Shown one piece after another: positions 54,904 to 64,000 of a stretch of DNA of 64,000 bases. Origin of the DNA: Isoetes taiwanensis (Eukaryota > Streptophyta > Lycopodiopsida > Isoetales > Isoetaceae); contig JAJEKV010000036.1 of the NCBI GenBank assembly GCA_021234155.1, positions 14,624,863 to 14,688,862 on the forward strand, in the 5' to 3' direction. The position numbers and the translations under genes are program-made. Under the pieces are notes generated by a model that searched no databases, was not told the DNA's origin, and worked only from the letters and a program-made list of their open reading frames with translations. Within the stretch, counting starts at the first letter, position 1. Each line of letters opens with the position of its first letter.

Positions 54904-55890
54904 GGGTCAATTCCCACTAGCGGTTAAGTTAGGTTAAATAGGGCAAATAAAGAAAACTTGCTTTCACACTAGCACTTAAGTTACTACCATTTAAGTTAGG
55001 ACTTGGTTAAATTCTAACTATGGTTAACTTAACTAGGCCACTTACATACTGATAATAGTTAAGTTAAGTTAGGTTAAAACTTTAACTGCTCCCCTTATTT
55101 TAAACTAGAAGTTAAGTGACCTAGGAGAGGTACACTTAACTCGGTTAAGAATTAACTTAACCTAACTGTTAAGTGAGGAAAGGGTAACAATCTAGTTAGC
55201 TTATTTAATTTTTATATGAAAATGGCTTATTTCTCCTCTTTGAATAACTAGACTAGCTCGAGGATGAAAAGTTTTTCGGATCGCCTTCGCTCATAGGATC
55301 GAATTTAATTGGGGTTTAGTTTTGGGAATTGGAGCATATTTTGGGTATATCTAAACATCTAATAACTAGACTTTGTGGTTCTTTTTTCGGTAGGGGAAAT
55401 ATTTTTTAGATTTTTTCAAGAAGCATATACAGTTTTTCCAATGCCAAGAAAAAAATGTGACACCCACCAAAAATAATGAGACATCCAAATTGAGGTTCAA
55501 AAATTGAATACAAGAGAGAGAGAGAAAATAGAGATGAAAACATCAAAATATAGAATGAGAAGAGATAGAAAATAAACCTTGTATGATATCTTTAACTTAA
55601 TGGCATCTCCTAACTAAAGTCAGAAATGGACTTAGTTATCTCTAACCTAACGAAGGTTCTTAACTACTAGTGTGAAGCACCAACTCATTATGAATGTTAA
55701 GTTAAGTTGATTTTATGAATTTAACCTAAGTGATCCCTAACAAATGTAGTGGGAATCTTTACCTTCATAATCCATTAAGTTAGTCTTAACTTAACGACCT
55801 TAATGCGAAAGCATAATCTCTTTTTAGTTAAGTTAAAAGATAACCAATTGGTTAAATTAACTTAACTTAATGGCGAGTGGGAAATGGCCC
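54904..55890. mobile_element. 987-bp MITE with long terminal inverted repeats
   Basis: Left end GGGTCAATTCCCACTAGCGG; reverse complement of the right end GGGCCATTTCCCACTCGCCA. The similarity continues inward through GTTAAGTTAAGTTAA-type sequence. Interior rich in TTAAGTTA motifs on both strands, no ORF. GGG ends are known in PIF/Harbinger MITEs, but the apparent ATATA duplication is longer than the usual 3 bp, so the superfamily is left open. Confidence 0.8.
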
Positions 55891-55954
55891 ATATAACAAC
55901 AAAGTTTGTGCAATATATGAGATCATTGGATATTAACATCGATGAACATTTTCA

Positions 55955-56030
55955 GTCCATTGCCAGAAAGCTCGAACCCTTGACCAAAAGGTTAAGAGTC
56001 TTGCGCTCAAACAACAGAACTAAGATGTTA
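55955..56030 (-). pseudogene. tRNA-like relic 4
   Basis: Counterpart of relic 2 in the second unit; on the minus strand it keeps GCAAGACTCTTAACCTTTTGG-like anticodon and GGGTTCGAGC-like T-loop parts. Confidence 0.5.
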
Positions 56031-56236
56031 AATAACATAGTGAAAGTGGATTCAACATAATGTACTAATGAAAGTGTACATATTTTCAAAGATATGGATC
56101 AAGGAGACTACGCATAGTTCACTTCAACGTTAGCTTAATTAGAGTGGCAACTACAGCATGAATGTGACTTTTTAGATCTTCAAATCCTTATAGGATATCT
56201 AATTGAGTTCAAGCTAAAAGCTCTACAATTGCAACT

Positions 56237-56922
56237 GTGACATACTCAACAAAATTTGGACTTATTTAAAATCTAATAGATATACTTCAAAGATGTCATG
56301 ATCAGATTATACGTATTTTTAACTCTTATTGATTTTAATAAATTATTTTCATCATTAGATTAAAAGTATGATGGTTACTATAGTATAAAATTGCTTTCTA
56401 ATCTAAAATTTCACCTTAATCTATTTAGAACTAAATTTACATCTAAATTGAATAAGGAAGAAAAATTTAGATTGAAATAATTCAAATGATTATGTTTATA
56501 TTTTAATAAAAAAGGTACTTTATTACTGATTAATTTCCATCTATTTTATTTCATCAACTATTATTAAAATATTCACTTTATTATTTGATTAATTTCAACC
56601 TAAAACTTTTCTTAAAAACTTTTTAAGTGTAAAAATTTATAATTTATGAAATTCTCTCATAACAGTTTTTAAGTCAATCCCTTATCAACCCATCAAATTT
56701 CATATAGAAATTATCATGATTGCAAAATTTTAAGTTTACTAAATCAATGAAAACTAAACTTCTATATTTTTGAAATGTTTAATTCTAAATAGATTCAATG
56801 GTTCAAAAAGCAATTAAATTTTTTGATAAAAATTTTAGTTTTAATTTAAAGATAAACTTATATAATTAAAACGTATGAAAATTTTAACAATCAAGAAGAA
56901 TTAAACAATACGTATATTTCTA
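56237..56922. mobile_element. AT-rich TIR element, copy 2 (right end missing)
   Basis: Begins with CATACTCAACAAAATTTGG ... CTAATAGATATACTTCAA, whose reverse complement ends copy 1. It stops at about 56922 where the gypsy LTR fragment begins. Confidence 0.6.
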
Positions 56923-57122
56923 TGAGTCTGCACCTTGGGTAAGATTTTCAGCCATGTGCGTATATTTTATGCGCTTCCGCAACTAGGTAGATCCCGAGGG
57001 AGACGGGACGAACCTATTCTCCCCATTAGGTTCTTGCCCACCATCAAGAACCTGGTGATAGGTAGACGGTCGCGTCTTAGCAGTTATGCGCTGGTAGGAG
57101 GGATGAGCAGGGGCCGTCACAA

Positions 57123-57134
57123 TGGTATCAGAGC
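57123..57134 (+). other. Primer-binding site of the second gypsy element
   Basis: Exact TGGTATCAGAGC, complementary to the 3' end of initiator tRNA-Met. Confidence 0.85.
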
Positions 57135-57352
57135 AATGACTTTGGTTGGCCAAGATCAAACACTGGCCATTTCCTAGTAGTACTAACAGCATAGATATTT
57201 AGTCTTGGAGCTGAAATTCCAAGCAAGAGCCTCGAATAATGGGAGAATTGTTTTTCCCCATCATAGCAGTTAGCTAGGAATATGTAATAATTAGCAGCTT
57301 GAATTCTAATAGAATCTAAAAAAATATTTTTTTTTTTTGCCATTAGGGATGC

Positions 57353-57425
57353 AACTACTCATGCAGTGTGCCGGCACACTTTTGAAAATTCTAGAATGCC
57401 TTCTGGCGCACACCGTGTGTAGGGG
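57353..57425. repeat. Leader palindrome Q1
   Basis: Contains the perfect 16-bp palindrome AGTGTGCCGGCACACT (57365-57380) within an imperfect larger palindrome bounded by ACTCATGC and GTGTGTAG. Related copies: 57566-57618, 57975-58041 and 58176-58245. Confidence 0.75.
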
Positions 57426-57565
57426 CTATAGTTGACCAAGAATGATAGGTCTAAACTGTAATATAATAGGTTAAGTAAACTTAAAATCTGAAATTGTGCT
57501 AGGAAGACCTATTAGAATAGTACAAAGTAATAGGAAACAATAAATTAAGGGACAAAAAGGGCCAT

Positions 57566-57618
57566 TACTCATGCCATGAGCCTAGCACCCCCTGGCGCAC
57601 GCCGTAAGTAGTTGATCT
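57566..57618. repeat. Leader palindrome Q2
   Basis: TACTCATGCCATGAG ... CTGGCGCACGCCGTAAGTAG. Shortened copy of the Q family. Confidence 0.65.
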
Positions 57619-57974
57619 TTGACCTTTGATCGTTGACTTTTTTAGGTGACCCTTTTAGGTCAAAATATTTTTGTGTAATTGAGGAATTTGAATCCCTAAC
57701 CTCTTGGCAAAAAGTCTACAACCTTACCAATATGGTAGAAGCACTTCTTTGATTTTTGTCTTTTATGTAGAGTATGTGATAGTTTTTTTAAGGTAAGAAA
57801 GGAATTTGAACCCTTGACTTCCTGAGTCCCACCTATCTATATTTACCATTTGAACTAGTGTGGTAATGGTGTAATTTTTTATACCCGTTAATCTATTAAG
57901 TAAGATATATAATTATCTTCTAGGATTCAAGAAGGATTTGAACCTTCAATATGACCAAACAGACCTCCAGTATT

Positions 57975-58041
57975 CACGCCGTGCGCCAGGAGCACGACTA
58001 AGAATCTTACTCGGACCTGTGGCGCATGCCGTGAGTAGTCG
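57975..58041. repeat. Leader palindrome Q3
   Basis: TTCACGCCGTGCGCCAGGAG pairs with the reverse complement of CTGTGGCGCATGCCGTGAGT. Confidence 0.75.
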
Positions 58042-58175
58042 ACCCCTGATCTACCCCATAACTACCCCAAATTGAGGAAACAATGATGTTTTCCAATTCC
58101 ACTCATCGAGTAGAGCAAGAAAATGCCCTCACTTCATTAGTTTGGCGACATCTATGACCCAAACAACCTCCTTGT

Positions 58176-58245
58176 ACTCATGTTTGTGGTGTCAAGAGCC
58201 GACCGAGAATCTTACTGGTCCGGGTGCATGCCGTGAGTAGTCAAA
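58176..58245. repeat. Leader palindrome Q4
   Basis: ACTCATGTTTGTGGTG ... GAGAATCTTACTGG ... GTGCATGCCGTGAGTAG. The centre matches Q3. Confidence 0.65.
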
Positions 58246-58414
58246 ACTTCATGACTTGACCTAGACAACTCCAAATCGCCTGAAATTTGTTCCAATAGGA
58301 CCATTAAATAGTCTAGAAACTCATTTGTAATCAAATTAAACTAGCAATGTCATACCCTTCCTCAAAATGACCAAAATTTCTTAAATACTAAAAGTTTCAA
58401 AACTAGGGTTTGTT

Positions 58415-58423
58415 TATAAATAG
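58415..58423 (+). promoter_or_regulatory. TATA box after the Q palindromes
   Basis: TATAAATAG, followed by CCCCCATTAG, like the two TATA boxes in the chromovirus at 15.7-28.2 kb. About 170 bp after Q4. Confidence 0.5.
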
Positions 58424-58726
58424 AAGCATACCCCCATTAGGACCTCACATGTCTTGCTCTCAACTCGAAGGTAATACCTTACTCCTATAGAAATGCTCAA
58501 GAACAACCCTTTGTTATAGTCATCTAGACCCTCAGCATAGCAACCTAAGCTCAAGTGTTGGTACACCACCTCTGCTCATGCCAAAGGCATAAACCTTGAA
58601 TAGAGTTTGACTTAACTGCCACATTGACACTCCCTATTATCAGGATATCTAGAAAGCAGCTAGAGTCTAGAGCCGCCCAAGCCACTCCACATATAGAGTA
58701 TTGGGATCCCAACCTTTGCTAGGATC

Positions 58727-59103
58727 TTAGAGTATGTCCCAAACATCATGAAGGCTTGGTAAAACAAAGCTCAGTTCATGCCAGACCCCCTGTTCAGATG
58801 TCCATAGACTTGAAGTTATAGATATGTCTCTATTAACATTGCCCAAGCCATATCCCTCGCTTAAAGAGCCCAGAATGTTGTAGGTGAGCCTTTCAACCAG
58901 CCATTGATCCGAGCCCTTAAACTCTAGGATATACGAGTGTTTGCTTTCGGAGTACGAGGTCAGACCCACAGAAGAGAAAGAGGCACAACTTCTTGAAGAC
59001 ATTGAAGACTCAAGCAATGTACTGACAGATAAAGAGAGGAGAGTGAAAAGGCAGACCTGAGAGAGGGAAGCACAATGGTAAACACGCCTACCAATAAAAC
59101 GAG
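58727..59103. other. Unrecognised stretch between gypsy leader and LINE
   Basis: A minus-strand open frame of 130 codons (59119-58727) covers it, but it shows no motif and overlaps the LINE start. Could be the remains of the first ORF of the second gypsy element, but I see no histone-like residues. Confidence 0.35.
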
Positions 59104-59490
59104 TTGCACAAAACACCATCGCCCTATCATCGAGCCCTTGGTGGGTTGCAGGTCGCTTGGTTGTTGTTAGGGGACTTCAATATGGTAGAGCGAGTAGAGG
59201 ATCGCTCTGGTTCTGGAACTCAGGTTGTGCATGGGTTTGAGAGGGACCAATGGTCTCGTTTGTTGCAGGATTTGGCCTTGGTTGAGGTCCCTGGGGACTT
59301 GTCTTTCACCTATTGTAATAGGCAGATTGGTGAGGGACGGGCGTATACTAGGCATGACCGGTGTTATGCTTCCCCATGCACACTGGATGGTGTGCCCTCT
59401 TTGCGCCAGAGTAATATTCTGTCTACCTCTAGGTTTTGTCCAGTCAGGGTGCAGTTGCCTCTCGGCCCAGTGCCAGGAGTTGTGGCTTGA
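59104..59490 (+). pseudogene. LINE endonuclease fragment
   Basis: GDFNMVERVEDRSG is the endonuclease core loop with the conserved DFN, followed by WSRLLQDLALVEVPG and LSFTYCN. The N-terminal half of the endonuclease is missing. Confidence 0.8.
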
Positions 59491-62458
59491 TACCTTTTCA
59501 TCTCTGAAGGGTATGTCTGGTATGGTGACTGCGTTGGCTAGGGTGAAGCGTTTTGCCAAGATCTTTGGTAGGCAGCGCTGTGCGGCGCCAGCAGCGCGGG
59601 GAGTTGCATGGTCTCTATCGAGTTGAAGAGGATTCGGGCGCAGCCTTGGCATTAGGGAGAATGCAGTGTTGCAGCCGCATTGTTGCTCTGGAGCAGGTTA
59701 AAGTGCGGGAGGCACGTGTGAAGGCGGCCCTTACCGGGTTGAAGGAGGGGGAGACAAGTTCGCTTGTTCTTCGAGCGGCTAGGCAGCGGCGATATGCAGC
59801 ATCTATGGCATCCCTTGCTTTGCCTGATGGCCGGACTTTGGAGGATCCCGCTGATTTGCAGAGGTATGTGCATGCCCATTTCTCGGGTTTTTGGCGCACT
59901 CTTTCCTATGAGCAGAGATGCAGGAGCTTGTTTTGGGGGTGTTAAGCCATCTATTCTCGCCTCACCAACCGGAGAGCTTGGAGCGGGAGCTCTCCAGAGA
60001 GGATTTAGCGGCATGTATGTGCATGGCCAAGGATAAATGTCCTGGCTGGATGGCACCCCAATGGGAGTTCTTTCGACTTATTGGGAGTGGGCTGGTGAGT
60101 CCGGTGTACTGTGTATCTTGAGTTGTCGCAGTCTTCTCAAATGGATAGGATCTTGAATACCTCATGCATTTCCTTGATTCCTAAGGTTAAGCAGCCTTCT
60201 ATTATTAATGATTGGAGGCCTATCTCCTTGTTGTCCTCTCGTATAAGATTATTGCGAAAGCCCCGGCAGAGAAGTTGAAGCGGTGTTGACTTCTTCCATT
60301 AGTAAGGTGCGATCTGGGTTTGTCCCCGGGAGGAACATTTTGACTAATGTTGTCGCAGCCTTATGAGGGCCTTTTTGGGCCGGAAGAACAGGTCAAGGCA
60401 TTGCCTATCTTACGCTTGACTTTGCCAAAGCTTACGATAGTGTCCGTTGGAAGTTCTTGTCCGCCATGATGTTAGCGTTGATTTGTGGTCCACGCTTTAC
60501 AGAGAAATCATGAAGCTGCATAGGTCGGCCAGACGGCTCTGATGGTGTGCGGGGTGAACCCTCCCTTTTCTCCTTAGGCGAGAGGGTGGGTCGTGGGTGC
60601 CCTTTGGCCGCCCGTTTTTGTTTTACGATTGTATGGAGGCACCTTTGTCTCTTGTTTTTGGCCGCGGTGAGGAGGGAGTGGTGGATGGGCTTGGATGCGG
60701 GATGGTAGCCGCAGATTATTAACCGTTTCTGCGATGACACTTTCCCTCTTCTTGGTGGCGTAAGAGAGAAATTTGCGAATGTGAAGGGTTTTGTTGGATA
60801 CTTTCTCCTTGGCCTCGTGCATTCTTAGGAATTGGGGTAAGTGCTCCACATTATGGGCCCACCGACTCACCTCCCCCCTTGTTTGGCTCTATTCCCTTGG
60901 AAGGTGCTTCGGTAATGTGTGTACTAAGTTGTTGGGTATTCCCTTTGGAGGATGTTTCCATGGGGAGGTGTGGGATGAGATTTTGCGGGGGGTTGCAAAA
61001 ACACCTCAATTGGTGGAAGGGTAGCAAGTTGTCTATGTCGGGTAGTTTCACTGTTGCCAAGTCGGGATTTTGTAGCACTCATGTGTATCTGAAAGATCTG
61101 CACGATGCTAGCTCACGAGGGTAAGATACGTGCTTTGGATAAGATTGTTCGAAATTTTGTGTGGGGGGATGCTTTGAAGGGCGGTTGTTAAAGTGGCTTG
61201 GTGGAAGTGTCTCGCCCCGGGAGGATGGGGGCTTGGCCATTCTAGATTTGGCTGCATAGTAAGGTATTGGTCTCCAAGTTTGTTTGGAGCATTCTCGTAG
61301 GAGGGTGCATCTTCTCACAGTGCTTGGTATTTGTTGCAGCCTCTCTTCCCATTGTGTGGCGTTTGGGAAGCCGTCTGTGCATGTGGAGTTGCCCCGGCAC
61401 TTGTTGTATGGTCTCGGCCTTTCCCACATGCATCCCCTTTTCTCACGAGAGTGTTGCGGGCTTGGGATCATGTGCGTGTGCTCTTCCCAGCCTAGACTAT
61501 GCCTCGGTTTATCACCACTCTTCTCCTTTCTTGTGGTTCCTCTACCCCCTTGACTTTGCCCTTGGCTGCCATCTGTGCATGCTCTCGGACCCTGAGGCGA
61601 GGATGGAGGCGAGCTCTTGTGCTCACCTTTGGAGGATTGGTATTGGGGTGGTCGCCTAGCTTCGTGGGAGTTCTTTGAAGCTGGCTTTTTTGAGGGCGTT
61701 GATCGACGCGTGGCGGGGAGTATTCCGCTACACATACCTATAGTCCCTCGATGATGATGGTGGTGCGGGTTTGGAAGGTTCATCCTGATGTTGTATCTTC
61801 TTGCTTTGTGCGGTCTCCTTACCGGGTCTTGGCTATTCATGACATACCGCCCCTTCAGCAAGTGGTCTCTCGCAGCTTCGGGTTCTCGATGGCCTTCGGC
61901 TTGGGCGTGGACATGGAGCTCACTTCCCCACCGAAGGTTAGGGTGCTTCGCGGCAGGTGGTGCACCATTATCGTGGTGAATGCCGCTGTGAGTCGGTTTA
62001 GGCGGGTGTGAGCCCTCTCCCCTTTGTTGTGGCCTTCATGGTGAGATCTGTGGAACATTGTGCGGTTTTATGCCCTCACTTTGCGTGCTGCCCGGGATTG
62101 GGTTAGGGGCTGTTTCAGGAGATTGACTAGCCGGCAATTGCCGCTTCATGTGTATCCTGGTGGTGGCGCTTATGCGGCGCAAGCCTTGCATCTATCGCGT
62201 GGCTTGGTTGGTGTGGCTGATTTGGAAGCGGCGGCGGTTGTGGATCTTTCGGGGGTTCAAAGAGTGTGCAGCCCTCTCGATTCCTCGACTTCGTACAAGC
62301 TATTTCAAAAGCTTTACGATGTTCCTGGAGTAGTAGAGCAGAAGTTTGCCATTTGGCGAGACTTCTTGGGTGTTGTATGTCTCTTTGTGGCTCCTCACTT
62401 GCTTTGTAACATTACCATTCTTTTAATATATTGATGACACAGTTCTTCAAAAAAAAAA
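59104..62458 (+). mobile_element. L1-like LINE, 5'-truncated, with poly(A) tail
   Basis: Starts inside the AP-endonuclease (WLLLGDFNMVE at about 59157-59190), then linker, then RT: SLIPKVKQPSIINDWRPISLL (about 60170-60235), TLDFAKAYDSVRWKFL (about 60413-60460), a CDDT remnant near 60735, and a C-terminal VAWLVWLIWKRRR at about 62198-62236. The 3' end has TTCTTC followed by an A-run at 62448-62458. Many frameshifts and stops. Same LINE group as 29230-29771. Confidence 0.85.
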
Positions 62459-64000
62459 ATCTTCATCGATTGGGAAGAATATTGGGTAATCCGGATTTTC
62501 GTGCTCCGATTACCATATCCACGAAGCTCACATCGAAGCATGAGGATCTCGACCTTTCATCGACTCGATCACGTATGGTCCCAAATCGGCGGATGGAGAA
62601 TGCACACGGTTTTCAAAAGAAAGAACGCAAGGCAGAAATATACAGGTGCAGTGAGTATGTCAGATGGGGAAGCCTACATTAACATCATGACCTAGATTGT
62701 GAGAGCATAATCTTTTGTAGAGAGGAGAATTCATGACGACACAGGAGCGCATAGAAACTAAGCTAGACAACTACAAAGCACCCAAACTTACAAAAGTTAC
62801 CGCAGTGATGGGTTATGCCTATGCTCATTCAACAACTAGGTGATGGCCTCGTCAAATACTCGTACCAGTAATCAAAAGAAAAGAAGCCAATTATATCTCC
62901 GATATGTAGGACCTCGACATCCAAGATAGAAGAATTTAACACTTTAACAATAAGAATAGCAATCAAAACAACTTCGGCAAAAAGAGGGTCAAGAATAGCC
63001 AAGCTATTCAAGAACAAAAGTAGATTCAGGGCAAAAACTTCTTCAATTCAAAGGTCAAGCTATGTCGACATAAGGATCCATCATCATGATAGCATGGTCA
63101 TCAGGAAGGAGAGCCATGATGCTTTATTCGCCAGGGAGAGGGACAAAGGGCTAGAAACCAGAAGCTGGAGAAGTACTAGCAATCGATTACTTCTACGGCC
63201 CCCATACAGGCAACATGAAGTTCAAAATTGCTGAGACAAAGAATCGATGAACTAGAAATCTCATTAGGATATGGCAACATGCATGCAACTGACGAACCCG
63301 AGGATTGACAATTCAAAGGACAACTAAGGAAGATAACAACTCCTTGGTCTCCAAACAGAACAAGATCACAAAACAGTTTGAAACGTCAAAGCATCAACAG
63401 TCGTCATATCTTTAGTTAGAGTGTGAAGCAAAAGCGTATTGTGCCATAGCCATCAGATATCAGAGAGCTCAAGAATATCAACGGACCTACCGAGAGTACG
63501 AGCTGGAGCATAAATAAGAGAATAGATGGAGTTACGTATGCACCTCAAGGGGAGACATTAAGGAGACCTAATAGCTTTAATAGAAATTGTGATTGTGCAA
63601 GCTATAGAGCTTGCACGCATATTTCCCTTGTTATTCCTTCCCTTCCATAGTATAACAGATCAAAAAGAAGAGAATGCAGGCAATTTGAAAAGATGAAGCA
63701 ATCAACATCCTCAACACTCTTTGGGCAACACATTAACCACAGAAGGATTCGACGTAAGAGACTTTGATGGAGTTGCCACAACAATATCGGATCTAGAGTC
63801 ATCCTTTAGCCGCCCAGATGAAGAATCCAATGTGGAGGATTTTTTTCAAAATATAGGAGACTTCAAGTCGTCCACTACGCCATCAAAACTACCAGTAATG
63901 GGAAGCCTCTAATGAAGAAACTCGACCTCTACATCAATGAGGAGCCCGGAGCCTCAAGCAACTCGAAAGAACGTTACCTGCTACTTCAGGCAGGTAACAA
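62459..64000. other. Unrecognised stretch at the right edge
   Basis: No gene assigned. The frame 63721-63912 (ISDLESSFSRPDEESNVEDF) is acidic and reads protein-like, perhaps part of a retroelement that continues beyond the window. Confidence 0.35.

Larger units (their letters stand above)
52419..56230. repeat. Complex duplicated block (three partial units)
   Basis: Landmark AGAGTGGCAACTACA occurs at 52438, 54197 and 56139; TCGTATGAGCCGTAA or TTGTATGAGCCGTAA at about 52596, 53272 and 54348; GTAAGAAGCCCAATTAGCATG near 53478 and 54548. Units are 1.76 kb (including an AT-rich insert) and about 0.95 kb once the MITE at 54904 is removed. No coding sequence is seen. Confidence 0.8.
56923..58726 (+). 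mobile_element. Second, related gypsy element: LTR end, primer site and leader
   Basis: About 200 bp of LTR 3' end (similar in part to 17060-17110: CTAGGTAGATCCCGAGGGAGA versus CCTAGGTAGGCCCCCGAGGGAGA) is followed by CACA, a full TGGTATCAGAGC primer site, four palindromic leader repeats, a TATAAATAG box and then unrecognised sequence. No gag, pol or H3-like ORF is present here; both ends are lost. Confidence 0.75.

Noticed and set aside
58727-59119. 130-codon minus-strand frame as a gene
   Set aside because: No motif, overlaps the LINE boundary; likely chance.
61079-61861. 260-codon minus-strand frame
   Set aside because: Antisense to the LINE ORF2 region; composition His/Pro/Arg-rich and no domain, so a shadow frame.

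Overview
This is eukaryotic, almost certainly vascular-plant nuclear DNA. It is dominated by nested, decayed plant retrotransposons (Ty1/copia, Ty3/gypsy chromovirus, L1-like LINEs), with DNA-transposon debris, and it has one intron-rich host gene: an ERECTA-family leucine-rich-repeat receptor kinase at about 39.2-44.8 kb. The low gene density would suit a large genome such as a gymnosperm's or a fern's, but that is inference; no species can be read from the sequence.

Layout. 1-7.4 kb: a minus-strand copia element (copia-B) split by a younger plus-strand copia element (copia-A, 410-5398) with perfect 5-bp target duplications. 7.4-15.75 kb: a LINE fragment, one Helitron-like 3' terminus, small duplications and otherwise unrecognised DNA. 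15.75-28.2 kb: a large chromovirus. 28.2-38.7 kb: a LINE 3' end, faint coding remnants and an unusual array built on a short near-palindrome (35.3-36.2 kb). 38.7-45.3 kb: the receptor-kinase gene with TATA box, 27 exons and poly(A) signal. 45-52.4 kb: nothing recognisable beyond small duplications. 52.4-56.9 kb: duplicated blocks with tRNA-Lys-like relics, an AT-rich terminal-inverted-repeat element and a complete 987-bp MITE. 56.9-58.7 kb: the 5' part of a second gypsy element related to the first. 59.1-62.46 kb: a LINE with poly(A) tail. 62.46-64 kb: unrecognised.

The most interesting object is the chromovirus at 15751-28198. Besides gag, protease, RT/RNase H, integrase and a terminal chromodomain, it has about 4 kb of extra leader holding two additional ORFs. 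The first begins like a histone H3 tail (R2, K4, Q5, R8 and K9 in register) and ends in a complete, intronless H3 histone fold with some CENH3-type residues. The second is unrecognised. Each is preceded by a pair of about 67-bp imperfect palindromes and a TATA box, so the leader looks like two parallel expression cassettes. The related element at 57 kb carries comparable palindromes and a TATA box. A retroelement encoding both an H3-like protein and a chromodomain, a fold that in other proteins reads H3 tails, is to my knowledge undescribed. This copy is frameshifted, so function would have to be tested on other copies.

The receptor kinase is the only convincing host gene. Its kinase residues are intact and its only visible lesion is a 1-bp deletion in LRR exon 18, which is either an assembly error or real decay.
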